This document shows, piece by piece, positions 1 through 11,931 of a stretch of DNA of 64,000 nt. The position numbers were made by a program, and so were the translations under genes. Each line of letters opens with the position of its first letter. The stretch's first letter is position 1. The notes beneath the pieces were generated by a model. That model did no database searches, was not told the DNA's origin, and worked only from the letters and a program-made list of their open reading frames with translations. The stretch is taken from assembly GCA_026120035.1 (NCBI GenBank), contig JALRME010000025.1:310001-374000 (forward strand), in the 5' to 3' direction. This DNA is from Coleophoma eucalyptorum (Eukaryota; Ascomycota; Leotiomycetes; Helotiales; Dermateaceae).

Positions 1-522
1 TTCTCCGGCATCAAGGATGCCTACGGAAACGATGGGACAACCCAATCGAACCAGGACATCATCAATGGATGCTTCGGCGGATAACTGGCCTTTGATAAGC
101 GTTTCGAGATGATCGAAAATATCCGGCGCTGCGGATTTCGGTCCCATGCGTGGTTGAATTTTGTACTGCGGATTAGCCTTCAACCACCTCCCATACCAAG
201 CACGACCCAACTCGTGATTTGATCCATTGACATGAAGGATTCTCTGAGCGGCACCGACAACCATCTCTTTCGTTGCTGGAATCCCGAGGCTGATCTGGCG
301 ATCGATGAAAGAAGTCAGGGCTTTGAGCTGCTCCGCGTTCAAGGCTTTGTTCTTCCCACCATTGTTCCTGACTGATCCGAAACCCTTATGTCGTCGGCGC
401 AATGTCATCGATTTCACGTTGAACTCTCTTGCCGCTTGACTGAAGCCGTAATTTTCTCGCTCTCTCATTGCTTGAAGAGCGGCAACCACCCGATCCTCAA
501 GCTGTTGATCGAATTTGCCCAT
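1..522 (-). CDS. psq/CENPB-type HTH protein (partial)
   Basis: An open frame starts at the ATG at 522-520 and runs off the left edge with no stop (174 codons visible). The first 50 residues look like a psq-type helix-turn-helix: a glutamine/arginine-rich helix, then SQAAREFNV and TLRRRHKG. Residues about 100-125 (AWYGRWLKANPQYKI) look like the second, CENPB-type HTH. This arrangement is known from pogo/Tigger-derived transposases and from domesticated fungal proteins. The residues after the second HTH do not resemble the usual start of a DDE nuclease domain, so a host DNA-binding protein is as likely as a transposase. The C-terminal part lies outside the window, so the class cannot be fixed. 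Confidence 0.7.
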   Translation of the reverse strand, partial: MGKFDQQLEDRVVAALQAMRERENYGFSQAAREFNVKSMTLRRRHKGFGSVRNNGGKNKALNAEQLKALTSFIDRQISLGIPATKEMVVGAAQRILHVNGSNHELGRAWYGRWLKANPQYKIQPRMGPKSAAPDIFDHLETLIKGQLSAEASIDDVLVRLGCPIVSVGILDAGE

Positions 523-775
523 GTTTTGGTGGTGGAGCTGATTGTATGACGCGGAATTTGCGGCTCGTTGAATGAGTGCTGGATCATGTTGGTGAGGTGT
601 TGATGTTGATGATTACACAAGAGGAAGGTCGCTTGCCCGACGCTAGTCCAAAGCGAGGATTTCAAGTGATCGGCAACTTTATACACTGAGAGTATGAGTT
701 CGTTATAGTTTATGCACAGTTTTAAGATTTGGACGTCTTTAGAGGTGCGGGTCATTGAATTTATCTTAATCACCC

Positions 776-3154
776 CTACATTCCTATATCTCCGAACGTA
801 TCCATCCCATCAAAAGCAAAGTCGGGATTATCTTGCCGAAGGACGAAATCCTCTAGGTCATCGCTGCCAAAATATTGCAGTGACCAGTCAAGTTTTTGAT
901 TTTTAGAGTGCTTGAGCAATTCTTCGAGAATGAGTTTACTTCGACGGGCTCCGCTCCAGACTGTCTCTAATTTGGTGAGCCATTGTAGACATGCATCGAT
1001 ATCTGAGGAGTTATCGTCCTGTAATGCGCTTGATGACCGTACCCTGCCAAAAGTCAATGTCATTGCTAGAAAAATGATATGATATACGAACAAGAACACC
1101 CCTGAGAGAGCGAGATAGTGTGTGCAGAATGCTAAATGGTGAGAAGGAGCAACTTGTTCTTGGATAAGCTCAGCAGCCCGAATGCAACTGCGAGCTGCCT
1201 CTGTACATTGGGCATAAGAGTTATGATTTGCTGCCAAAGAAGTATCGATATTCATATCAGGAATCACTGGTCTATGTTCAGAAGTTAGTACTTGGTCCCA
1301 AAGTCATCGAGTATTCCATTCTCACCTGTGAAGATTTATGACACATCCAGCGTGAACAATATACAATATGACACACCAGGTTAGATCCGGTCCAGGCTCG
1401 ATATCCATGCTATTGGCAGAAAATTTGATGCTATTCGGGATACTTTGAGCCCATTCTGCCAGTTCTAAATCAAACGAATCGACCAGCTTTTGTGCATGCG
1501 CCTTTTCTGTCGTGTTTTTTCTCCGCTTTTTCCGAGACTTCAAAGGGTTCATTGCTCTGACGATCTTGGCGGATATTTGACAAAGTCTAGAAAATGCAAT
1601 AAAACCGGAAAGATGAGACGGTCCAACTGTAGCTGGTCTCTGTTCTGGCGATATACTGCAATATGTTGCAAGCTCATCATCATCCAGGTCAAGTGGGATC
1701 TCGCAATCGCAATCTGCGTCTTCGACAGCAACTGGTCGACCAAGACAGACCGATAAGATTCTATCGAGGCCATATACAGACCACCAAACCCGGCGGCAGA
1801 GCTCTTCCTTTAGAGTTTCATTTGACCCCCTAGCAGGAGATCTCTGAGGTTTTATTAGCGACGTTAATCATGTTTGACGGGGAACTTGCATGCAAACCCA
1901 GGTCTTGAGCAGCTCTAACTGCTTGGCCTCCCCATTTCCAACTTTGAGCTAACGTGTTCCAACCTGCAGAACACATCGACAAAAGTGCAAGGCATTGGAC
2001 TTGCTCAATTGATCCTTCGCCCGTTGAAGCATAGTGCAGCAACAAAGCGCTTTCATAATACTGTAGTCCTGTGAAAACTGACGCGTTGCCCGGCTCGCGT
2101 GGTAGAATGCCGGATGCACAAGCGCATACCGCAAAGAAGACGGAAAGAAATCCTGAGTCAAGATTCGCAGGAGCCCGGTTATTAAGCATGATGTTATAGC
2201 GCTGCATGAAATGTGGTTTATAAATGATGGGCATGATATAATGAAGCTGGTCAAAATACAGATTGATTAGTAAGTCAGAAATATAGCGCGGTGGGCGGAC
2301 AAGCTGATCTGGCTGTGGAAGATATGGAAGCCGGGGCCATGTTTGACCACGCACGAAGAAAGGCAATTCCAGTTTACTAGTGCTGGGTTTTTCGGGTGTT
2401 TTTAAATCATCGGGACTTTGACCTTGTGCCGACTCTGGACTGAGACTTTTGAGGGCTTCAATCATTACCATTGCGCCAGTGCCGCCAACATATCTAGACG
2501 GTTAGTTGCTGGAATCTTAGAGATCCTTGGTTTCATACCTGAGTTTTCCATACGAATCTGTTGTCATAACATGGTCTTGAGGCTTGGGCTCGCTACTTGA
2601 CTCGGACTCTTCTGCGGGATCATCTTCCATTTGCTCGGTATCCTGAATCATTTCGTTGTCTCCTGGAACCAAGAGGTCACCGTCATCAGGCAGCAGCTCA
2701 TCTATCATCTCCTGGGGCACATTGGAAATAAGGTCGTTACCAATGAGATCTGGCATTGGTGGGATCATGCCAGGTCGCAAGGCTCCCAGGCTTTCTGCAA
2801 TTTCCGTAAACTTGCCCATCAACTGATCCATCCGTTGACAAAGTGCATCCATCTGTTGACATCTAGCATCTAATGTCGCTGCAAACCTAAGTGGGGGTGA
2901 GTAATGCATCTTAAGCTTCATGAATCAACTCACTGGCGACTGGATGATGCGTTGTCTTTACTTTCAGGATATACACAGTCTCGGTTCTTTAACCTACAGG
3001 GTCGGCACTTATCCTTACCATCACATTTGCTCTGGATAACAATTAGTGACCAAACTTCAAAATCAACAACCGCTCTTACCTTCTTCTTCCGACATTCCAG
3101 GCATGCTCGCCATACTCGGCCAAGATGCTCACTACCATTACTAACATCCTCCAT
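776..3154 (-). CDS. Zn2Cys6 fungal transcription factor
   Basis: This is a spliced gene starting at the ATG at 3154-3152. The binuclear cluster CX2CX6CX5CX2CX6C lies at residues about 17-45 (CLEC...CRPCRLKNRDC) and is split by a 47-nt intron with donor at 3079. A coiled, methionine/glutamine-rich linker follows (about 2880-2780), then an acidic serine-rich stretch. The fungal-specific TF domain starts near 2400 (YISDLLINLYFDQLHYIMPI) and includes RRVWWSVYGLDRILSVCLGRP near 1790, the typical middle-homology motif. The last exon, after an intron at about 1269-1327, ends at the stop at 776-778. It should act in the nucleus on CGG-type sites. The target is unknown; no metabolic gene is immediately adjacent. 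Confidence 0.85.
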
Positions 3155-4124
3155 GTTCACGTATATCAATTGTGCCTTCTTAACCCAATCTGAAAGCTCC
3201 AGCCTTCGGAGAGTACTTCGCAGTTGAGAACAAAAAAAAGGAGCACAACAAAGATAAAGCTCCCCCAAGTCACTCTAAGATATCTTAGATTGCAGAAGTG
3301 GGGTTGAATTTCGCCTCATGATAATGAAAAGCAGGGATCTCGATTGGATTATTCAGCAACATGGCATTGCTGTATGCGTTTGTTTCCTGGCATGCGAAGA
3401 CATCCTTTCAATATATTTAGCATCAAGAGCTGTTTTCTTGTATCGAAGAATAGAGCATAGAGTTGAAAATATTGGCGTTTTCAATCCGAATTCCCATCAG
3501 AAAGATAGATCTGGGGAACTTTCTTACGCAATTGTCGATAATTGACAAATTCTGAGTGTAGAATCCCAAGTTAAGAAATATTCAAGTAGAGAAGATTATG
3601 TCTCCTCTAGCAGACGACGTTGGGAGAGAACTCGCTCATGCCGCAGGCTGTAGTATAATTCGGATCATGTGACAAGAGACGATAAATTATCGAATGGTAT
3701 GGTACGGCTATCTATCTGCTTTGAGCTAATCTCTAACCCCGAGTCGCTTGATCCGCTCATAATCACCATCCTTTCCGGAATATGAGAAAGGATTCCATGT
3801 TCAGCAATTAAATATGCTTACGTGGTATTGAACAGCTAAAATAATAACGCAAACTACCATACCTTAACACACGCTTTGGCCGGAATGCAAGTCAAAAAGC
3901 GCTTAGCGACCACGCTTTAAAAGCCTGAGGCCCTAGACACACCGGAAGGTACGGACTTTCTGAACAGGGGCCAAATGGGATATTCCGCAAGACACAATCT
4001 AATTCGTAGGCAGGTTAAGCAAAAAGGTCCAAAAGATAAAGGTATTGGCTTCGGGAAAGTGCCAAAAAGATATATTTGGCAACCAAGCTTTTATAGCTTG
4101 GGGTCCTGAATATCAGAGCCTTTT
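3155..4124. other. intergenic, no gene seen
   Basis: Short frames here have no coherent coding signal. This stretch is the upstream region of the Zn2Cys6 gene, followed by unrecognised DNA up to the tRNA. Confidence 0.5.
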
Positions 4125-4210
4125 CTCTCTGACGGGGAGTCGAACCCCGATCTCCCGCGGCTTGCAATGTGATTGACAAGCGGAAATCATGACCGTTAGA
4201 CCATCAAAGA
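4125..4210 (-). tRNA. tRNA-Asp (GTC), intron-containing
   Basis: Read on the minus strand, the 86-nt gene folds as a cloverleaf. A 7-bp acceptor stem pairs TCTTTGA with TCAGAGA, and the discriminator base is G, as expected for tRNA-Asp. The A box TGGTCTAACGG fits the consensus. The T arm CGGGG-TTCGACT-CCCCG contains a good B box. The anticodon stem TCCGC/GCGGG encloses the GTC anticodon, and about 14 nt of extra sequence sits one base 3' of the anticodon, the standard place for a nuclear tRNA intron. Removing it leaves 72 nt, the usual length for this tRNA. There is no T run directly after the 3' end; the nearest TTTTT is roughly 50 nt downstream. Some D-stem pairs are weak. Confidence 0.82.
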
Positions 4211-5270
4211 TTGGTAATTGTTGGAGGAATACTACTTATTTGTGGTATAAGACCTTTGGGTTCCAGTGTGGATGAATCAGAATTGTACAGGAACCTTTCC
4301 AAGCTAATATCGTGAAAAGCGTTTCGTGTGGCTCGCTTACCAGTAGACCGAGAACCTGGGCCCGCCACAGTTCCTGTCGCTTAGCTCACATGACTCGAAC
4401 GGCCTCTATGCCAAATCCACTAAGACTGTCGTGCCTTCACAATGAAATAGGTGTGCGTGTATTTTGCCATGTATATTTACGTTCTTTTGAAAGACAATAT
4501 TCAAGATCATGAAAGTGGCGGTATTACATGTGGTTGGTTGTCATTGCCATCAACGGCAGGACAGAGTTGTGCGGTGGTGCAATCGCACGGTTCAGCTCGT
4601 AACGTAGTGTGCTACGGAGGTACAGCCCTGAATGAAGTATCGTTGATTTGTATGTGGATCTACTTGCAGAAGGTTAATTACGTCAACAAGCTCAGGAAGC
4701 GCACGGTTCCCTTGAACTTAGTGAGAGAAACCCTTGTATACCGCTAAACTCCTTGTATTCTCCACTGGCATTAACATTATTCACGGGCCGTACCCGCGTA
4801 GCACTAGTTTCAAAAATCTTTTTCTAGACAAAGATTAATATAGATTAATTTCATAGCTGTGTTATTAGAGATGGAAGCAGTTCCGAATCAATTTGGGTGT
4901 TTGGATATGAGCATAACCAAATGCGACTTGGACATCTAATAAACAAATAGATATTTTGGAGCATTAGAATGTATCTTCATTCATTTCGGAAAGATCTATG
5001 CTAGAAAACGAAAGGAAACTCATGTAGCGTTAAGCTCGCTGTGAAAACTCCTATAAATGCACACTGCAAATATGCCCAATCGCTGCCCCCCCCCCCTTCT
5101 CTAAGCCTTTGGCTACTCAGCCACCTGCCGTGCCTTTGAATTTTGAAGCCTATCGATCACTCCTCATGGATAATGACTGGGACAGGAAACGCCCTGTCTG
5201 CATCAACACATCTTTCATGGTCAACCATGCCCCATTCCGTGGCGCTCAATCAACTTGTAGATGGCCATGC
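4211..5270. other. intergenic, no gene seen
   Basis: No coding region is recognised. An 11-C homopolymer lies at 5086-5096, downstream of the laccase stop. Such tracts are prone to length errors. Confidence 0.5.
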
Positions 5271-7229
5271 TCAAATACCAGAATCATCTTGTACAATGTT
5301 ATCAGCAGCGACATATGTGTCCCATGCAGCACAAGTTGAATTTATGACTGTGCCATTTAGGGTAGGCACAAGCTCGCTCTCACGCTCTAGGATTTGAACT
5401 GCTAGACCCTCGGATGTGTGCCAGGCAATATGGCAGTGCATGAGCCAAGCCTGTGAGCAGAATATCATGTTAGCCGGATGTTCAAATCCACATAGCTATC
5501 AATAAAATTGAATACAGGGGATGAATGGAAGAACTTACGCCTGGGTTGTCAGTGTAGAAGGCTATGGCCACATATCCAGCACCCGGCAACAAGACCGTGT
5601 CTCGTCGAGGGGCATTGGTCAGCGTAAAGTTCGCAGTTGCCGAATCGTAAGTACCTGATCCCTGCCCTATCACCCAGAAATCGTGGCCGTGAAGATGCAT
5701 GGGATGAGGCTGGTTGTTGGTGGTCTGGATCACCCAGTATACCCAGGTGTCGGCATCTGGCAGCTGGTATACCTCTTGAGCAGCACCCCAGGTGTCATTG
5801 CCCTCATATGCTTGCAATACAGTTGGGTAATCCCACTGATTCTCAAAAGAGTGAGTGCCCATAACCCACAAACCACCAGTCCCAAGGGAGACGGTGAAGT
5901 CGTCATCGACGTCTGGCGAGTCCGAGGCCACGATGGCAACGTAGGGAACAAGATCAGTCATAGCTTCATCTTCGCAGGCATCTGTAGAGGCAGATTCCCA
6001 GGCCGTGGAATCTGGATCACTGGTCGAGGTGCTGTCGTACCGGATTATGCCCTTGATATTTTGTGGGTTGGCGTTATCACTGCAGGCAGTCTGAGCAATG
6101 GCTCGCAACCAATAATTGTCCGATGTGGCATTTGCAGTAACGATAATGTCGTAGCGCTGACCCATGCTAATTGAAACAATATCGGTCGAGTAAGGAACAA
6201 TGGGAACGAAGTCAGATGCAATTACTTGCATGGTATGGTTATCAATCGTGAACTTGAAATGGGTGTCGGCTGCTCCATTCACAAGACGGATACGATAACG
6301 AGTTCCAGCAACAAAGTTGGTCTCAAAGCGTGAACCGACGACGGTACCGGAGTTATTGTATGTATTGGTCCCATTGATCAGACCGTTATCAAGAGTTGGA
6401 GGTCCAGTAGCCTCTGCTACGAGAAGTTCTTGATCGGCCGTCAGGTGTGACCAGTCGTTCAAAAACACTGTGCCAAGGTCTTCATCGTAATCGGCTGTGG
6501 CTGGGCCATTGATTATAATACCACCAAGGACACCATCCCAAGCCTGCACGTAGAAATGAGAATGGTACCATGAGGAGCCGTACTGTGCAGCTTTCCAGGT
6601 GTAAGTGTAGGAGTCACCTGGTGCAATTGGGCATTGAGTGACCGAAGGCACACCGTCGTTCTGTAATGGGCGCTTAGCTATTGATCCAAGTGTTGGTTGG
6701 TGTGGTAAGGAAATTAAGAGTGAAGCTTTGAAGGATTTTCTTCCGCGATGTATCAATTGGAACATACCAGGTTTGTACCTAATTGGCGGATACCGTGCCA
6801 GTGAATACCCGTTCCGTTATTCTCCAATGAATTTCTTACATGAACCACTACGAGATGTCAGAAAGAATTTCCGAGAGAAATCGAGATGGAAAGAGATAGA
6901 CATGTAGATTAGACGATTAACATACCAACAGTATCACCCCAGTCAGCAATAATCGTAGGACCCGGGACTGAGCCATTAACCGAGAGAATGGAGCGCTCAA
7001 TACCATCCGGAGCCGCAGTAGTGTTGGTGATGTCGAACCAATATTCCCGGATGACACCGGTGTCTGGACTTTCATCGTAGTAGTTAGTAGAGATATCGTA
7101 GTCTCCCCAACAAGAGCGATCCTCGGCCGAGTTGGTACATCTTTTGAAAAGTGACGGCGCTTCAAATTTCGGAGCTGCCAAGGCTAATGGCGTGGCAGCC
7201 AGCAAGGCCAAGAGGTGTTGGAAATGCAT
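5271..7229 (-). CDS. secreted laccase (multicopper oxidase)
   Basis: It oxidises phenolics and lignin- or melanin-type substrates with O2 outside the cell. Four exons give about 585 residues, the normal length for an ascomycete laccase. The start at 7229 gives a signal peptide (LLALLAATPLALA). All four copper signatures are present: HWHG in the small second exon (about 6770-6837), YHSHF near 6560, HPMHLHGHDFW near 5690, and HCHIAWHTSEGL in the last exon. Leucine occupies the axial type-1 copper position. The protein ends in DSGI, the C-terminal plug typical of ascomycete laccases. Introns follow GDTV (about 6845-6928), GTNL (about 6663-6769) and DNPG (about 5460-5540). It lies alone with no obvious pigment genes beside it. 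Many NxT/S sites suggest glycosylation. Confidence 0.95.
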
Positions 7230-8589
7230 CGGGAAAATTTAGGGTTAAAGATGATTGAGAAAGGTAGGTATCTGTGCCGGACCAGGCACAAAAAAAGTAA
7301 GAAAAGGATGTCAATGAATGAGTGGACTCGATGGTTGGTGAAAAACAACCAGAATCAGCGGAAAGAAAGGCAGCTTATATCCATTCTTGGAGGACTATGA
7401 TCCTGTTGATGCAGATATTGAATGCAAGTATTGGCAGTACCACATCGGTCGTGTCTCCACCAACATTTTGCTGTCATCTGAGCTGAAGCAGTAAGCTCGA
7501 AGACGGCGACAGTTTGTCACCGGTGGCCGACGTGAAATCGAGTGAATATGGAGGTTCCAAGGCCATGTCGGCGGCTTTGCTCGGGCTTCAATATTTTGTT
7601 TCCTGCAAAGTAGAGGACAAAGCAGAGGGACGCGAAAGCATTGGACTGTTTAGGGATGAACCGTTAGCCATCAGTGATCCCCCGGATCTGCATTGAAACG
7701 GACTTCTGTCAATAATAGTAATGGCCTAAGCCAGTTTGATGCCAAGATCCATGTTTTGTTTCCTGCCAATAATGAAATGCAGTAATACCAAAACGTTTTA
7801 AAGTTCATCGGCCAATTATCGACGGGGGATTTGGCCCTTACTCGGCGGCAGGTACGACAAACTTTAGGCTCGTACGGGCTCGCACAGGCTCGGGTAGGCT
7901 CGTTTTGGCATGTGTGGGGATTGTAGCCCTGTACAGGCCCCGGATCTGACGCGTCGATATTAATCCCCGGTCGCCAATAACCGACCTTATTATGTTCGCC
8001 GTAGGTCATCCATATGCCACCCCCCTACCCTTTATGCTTCCCCCGGTCATCAGTAGCCCATCTTATTCGCTATGTTTCGCGGATTAGCCCCTCTATCTCT
8101 TCCTCTTCCTCCTCCTTCCCCCCTCCCTGGTCGTAGAGCCTTGGCGATACATAGCCTGTACTAAGGGAAGTGCGTAACCGCTGCACTTCTACCCACCATC
8201 ACCAGAATAAGCATACCAATGTAGCTACTAAGCTTTTCCCACCCTTGGCTCCCAATAAGCAATGACAGAATAGCACGGAATAACGCTCTGTGAATGCTCC
8301 GTCCATCAACGCGATGACGAAACAATAAAGCAACTGGTCCTCACATCAATCTATATGCTTGACCACATCAAGGCGCATCGGCATCTTGTCCAGCGGTAAT
8401 CCGCCCCTCCGCCTATGTTCCAATTCACTCTCCTATTACAATTGCTACTATACATATAACTTCGCCAATTCTCCCTAAAGACCTCTCTCACCCACCAACT
8501 GTCAATCATTTGTTACCCACTGTCTCTTCTCTTCTATTCACCCTTTATCAATCACATTTCGTCAAGTCTACTGCGTCCACACATTCGCC
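7230..8589. promoter_or_regulatory. shared upstream region, pyrimidine-rich
   Basis: This stretch separates the divergent laccase and the small secreted protein gene and holds no coding sequence. Polypyrimidine tracts at about 8085-8130 and 8450-8580 resemble the CT-rich leaders of highly expressed fungal genes, the second one running up to the ATG at 8590. A four-copy 10-nt repeat lies at 7865-7904. Confidence 0.45.
7865..7904. repeat. 10-nt tandem repeat x4
   Basis: Four consecutive 10-nt units share the core GGCTCG at constant spacing. The flanking positions vary, so this is a slightly diverged minisatellite. Confidence 0.8.
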
Positions 8590-9305
8590 ATGATTCTCAC
8601 AACTTTCGCCTCTTTCTTACTAGTTCTCGGCGTCACAGCCATCCCCCATAACAAGCGCGCCATTCTCGATGACAAGACCATCTACGCCTATGGAACTGGT
8701 ATTTCTGGCCTTCCAGTACTGGCAAATTCGAACGGTATACTAACATCCCGATTAAAATATGCTCTTTTGGCTATCTTAGTGCCAAGCGAACGACTAACCC
8801 CCCTTTTCAGGATACGCTGGCCTGTCTACCGCAACATCCACTAACATGACAACTCTTTCTTGTGAGTCGCTGCTCTTATCTCTATACTTTTCTCCATCTC
8901 TTGCAAATATAAAGACAATTACGTCCGAAGCAGTGGTAATACATTGTTAATTTTACTTTACTATTAGGGGACATCGACTCCAGAGGTACCGTTCCATGGA
9001 ATGTAACCAGCAATTCTACTGTCACCCCATCGGCTTTCTACATCGTAACCACCGCCGATACCTTTGCTCCCATTGGCTTTTTATCCCCTAATGCAACAGC
9101 TCCACCCGGGGCTGAAGTTGATGGGTTTGCACTCTATGGCACCGACGTTTCATTCATCTCCGATTCAACCTATTTGTCGCAGTTTTGGGCAAAGCAACTG
9201 AGTGACTCTGAATATATTGTCTACTGGAACGTGAACGGCTCGTCCCAGGCAGATAGCGTTCCTGTAACCTTGAAAACTATGGCGCCAACTATGCCATCTG
9301 CTTAA
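8590..9305 (+). CDS. small secreted hypothetical protein
   Basis: Three exons (8590-8734, 8811-8861, 8968-9305) give 177 residues with clean GT-AG junctions and in-frame joins. Residues 1-18 form a hydrophobic signal peptide (MILTTFASFLLVLGVTAI). A KR dipeptide at 22-23 could be a Kex2 cleavage site. The mature part is rich in Ser, Thr and Asn with several NxT/S sequons (NMTT, NVTS, NSTV, NATA), and I see no cysteine. I do not recognise a domain. Its features fit a secreted glycoprotein or cell-surface protein; effector status cannot be inferred from this. The strong CT-rich leader upstream suggests good expression. Confidence 0.75.
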
Positions 9306-11931
9306 AGCTCTGCTAGGATATCTACTGGAAGAACGGTGGAGGAAGTTGTCAGGGGGGTACATATTCATCCTTATGGAGTTAGGGTGACGGGGTAGCTAGC
9401 CCCAATGATAGCAATTTGGTATTCTTTCAGCGAGTGGCAGAGGTGGTGAACTTTTGTCTTACTTTTCTGTTTTTGGTTGTTTTAGGGTTGCGAGAAGGAC
9501 GATGGACAAAAAAAGAAACGCTGCTTTAGCATAGATGTTAGATCTGACGCCTATGTTCCTTGTCACAACACCACATGTATAGAGATTCCTAGCAATCAAG
9601 TTGTTGACAGACAGTATTGGCTTTTCCGACATCACACATCTCTCCACTGGATCCTTTCCTTATCAACCTCTAGTGTAGGTTGGAAAAAGACTATGAATAG
9701 ACTATGAGTGATAAAACAGGGTAACTTATAGATTTATTGAATACAAATAGAATCACGACGACAGGGGTGATTACAAGTGAATCAAAATTTTCAAGAAACC
9801 CCAATAGGTTGAAATGATGTGTCACTTTAGTGATACTCAAAGAGGTTAGTAATCGGCGGTATTTCGAAAACTCTACGAAATCCTCCCGCAGGTGGAAATC
9901 GACTTGAAAAAACAGCTATTCTCTTAAATAATTAAGCAACGAAACCATTACTCCAAGGACTTAGTTTATAGTATGGCTATACATGATAAGTAGTATAATT
10001 GGTTTTGAAAAGATATGATTGGAGACTTGTAAGGAAAACATTGGAAGATTGAAAATTCAACCCAAACCAAAAGAAAATCGATCAATTTTTCATAAGAATC
10101 TTGGGGAGTACTCGCTTTTCAAGGCTTCAAGGTGCCATTTGCTTCTACCGACCGCGGGTTCACTGAGTTCCGAGACACCGACGATTAAAAGCTATCCTAT
10201 CCAAGGATTGATCCTGGCGAAATCCTCCGCCGGGGGGGGTCATGTGACCATGAGATAGGCTAAGAGACTTTCCAGGAAGTCATCACTTTCAATTTTACAT
10301 AGTCAATTACGCGGTCAATCAAACCTCTATGTGATCCCGCGAAACGTTATCATAATTGATAATACTAGAACTAATTCCTAAAGGGTCTTATCAGTCTATG
10401 GTAGCTTAAGAATGAACATTATATACAAAAGAAGTTTATTAACTAACTTCCGCTTTCGTAATATAAATTTTAATATCACTAGTACAAAAGTCCCTTTTAC
10501 TACTGTAAGGGTTCTTACTGTCGGAATTGTAAATTTTCAAGTCAATCACAAGACCTAGTCACATGTAGTAGTATTTTTAGCGAGAGAGATATTTATACCT
10601 CTCTCCCTTACACTCTCTTCAATACATCACTTATGAATGAAGACACCTGTTGCTTATAAACCGAATCATTGCGTTATGGACGTAAACCAACACTTACAAT
10701 GCATAGACGGAAGTATATTTATAGTAGAGCGACTTGTATTCTAACTTATAGCCCCTCGAAGCCTAGTGGTTTAATATAAGCTTGGTGCTCTAAATGATCA
10801 TTTGCCTATATTGATCCAAGTTTAACTAAGCTGAGATTCCCGTAAGTCATATATAGAAATAAGTCAAATCTATATGGTAGCTTTGAATCTGGGGCTCAGA
10901 AGAAGATAGTACAAAGAGAACCTTCAGTGGAGGTCATGAAGTATAAATCACGCCATAAAACCTAGCGACCTAGGGAAAACTTAAAGAGGCATAGTAGAAA
11001 AGCGGAAACTAGATCTTGCTTACTCTGTAACTCCTTTCCTACCTCTTCATTGTAGCAAGTTTCACTATTTAAGCTTGTATAACAAGGTGATTTACACCTC
11101 GATTACAAAGCATATCAATCTTCCAGAATATCCTAATGTAGTAATCCATCTAAGGGAGTTAATACTACGTTAAGAAAGCTAGCTTTATATATCACGTGGG
11201 GAGTATTAGGTTAGAGCGTTCAATTCATTCTATTGGATTGAAATCACCTATATATTTGTAGTATGAAGAATTTCCTTCCTATTTACTATCGTGGACGGCA
11301 TCGCGTGAGCGGCCCAATGCTAGGGCTGGTGCTCGGTGTTAGACTTTAGCGACCTCATACACATAACAAGAATGCAATATCTGACAATGGATGATTAAGT
11401 AGAACATAACTAACTCTATAGAAGAAGGTCGTTCCTGATGTTTTTATATAGGATATCTATGATTGGCCACTGCATATTATATGCCGTGGTACCCGGGAGG
11501 ATCGTCCAATCTCGGAGCAAGAGCCGCGACAAGGATCATAGATCTTGTTTTTTCTCCACGCATGCTGCACCGATCTGGCTGTTATTATCCAATCGTCATC
11601 CCACGAGCTGTAATACAACACCTCGATATCGCCAACTTGGGAAAAAGGAGTTGCCATGTATTAAGTTTACCTACCTAATTAATGTTGGTCGGACTACGAT
11701 TGGTCAATCTTTAATAAATGTTATATTCCCTCCGTCCTGCAAGTGCCGGAACACGTGCTTCCGGCGCATATTCGTCCACCAGCATCCGTTTACCATAAGT
11801 GATAAATACAATGAAAGCCGGCCTCGACAGACCTTCTTCTCTCGTGCGCTTTTGTTTCTGTCTTCAGCACTTTATTGTGTAGTAATAAAAGTACCACGAA
11901 TTCTAGCCCTTTATTTACTCTTGGAGCTTTA
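9306..11931. other. AT-rich, ORF-free block
   Basis: From about 9,700 to 11,430 the DNA is visibly A+T-rich, with dense stop codons in every frame and no recognisable gene. The rest is the 3' flank of the secreted protein gene and the 5' flank of the phosphatase. It is compatible with a transposon remnant inactivated by repeat-induced point mutation (RIP), but no terminal repeats or transposase motif could be seen. Confidence 0.5.

Noticed and set aside
4312..4747. Overlapping small plus-strand frames
   Set aside because: Random-looking composition, no start context and no motif.
5086..5096. 11-C homopolymer as a functional site
   Set aside because: A similar C11 tract occurs at 40813-40823 in unrelated surroundings; simple homopolymer slippage is enough.
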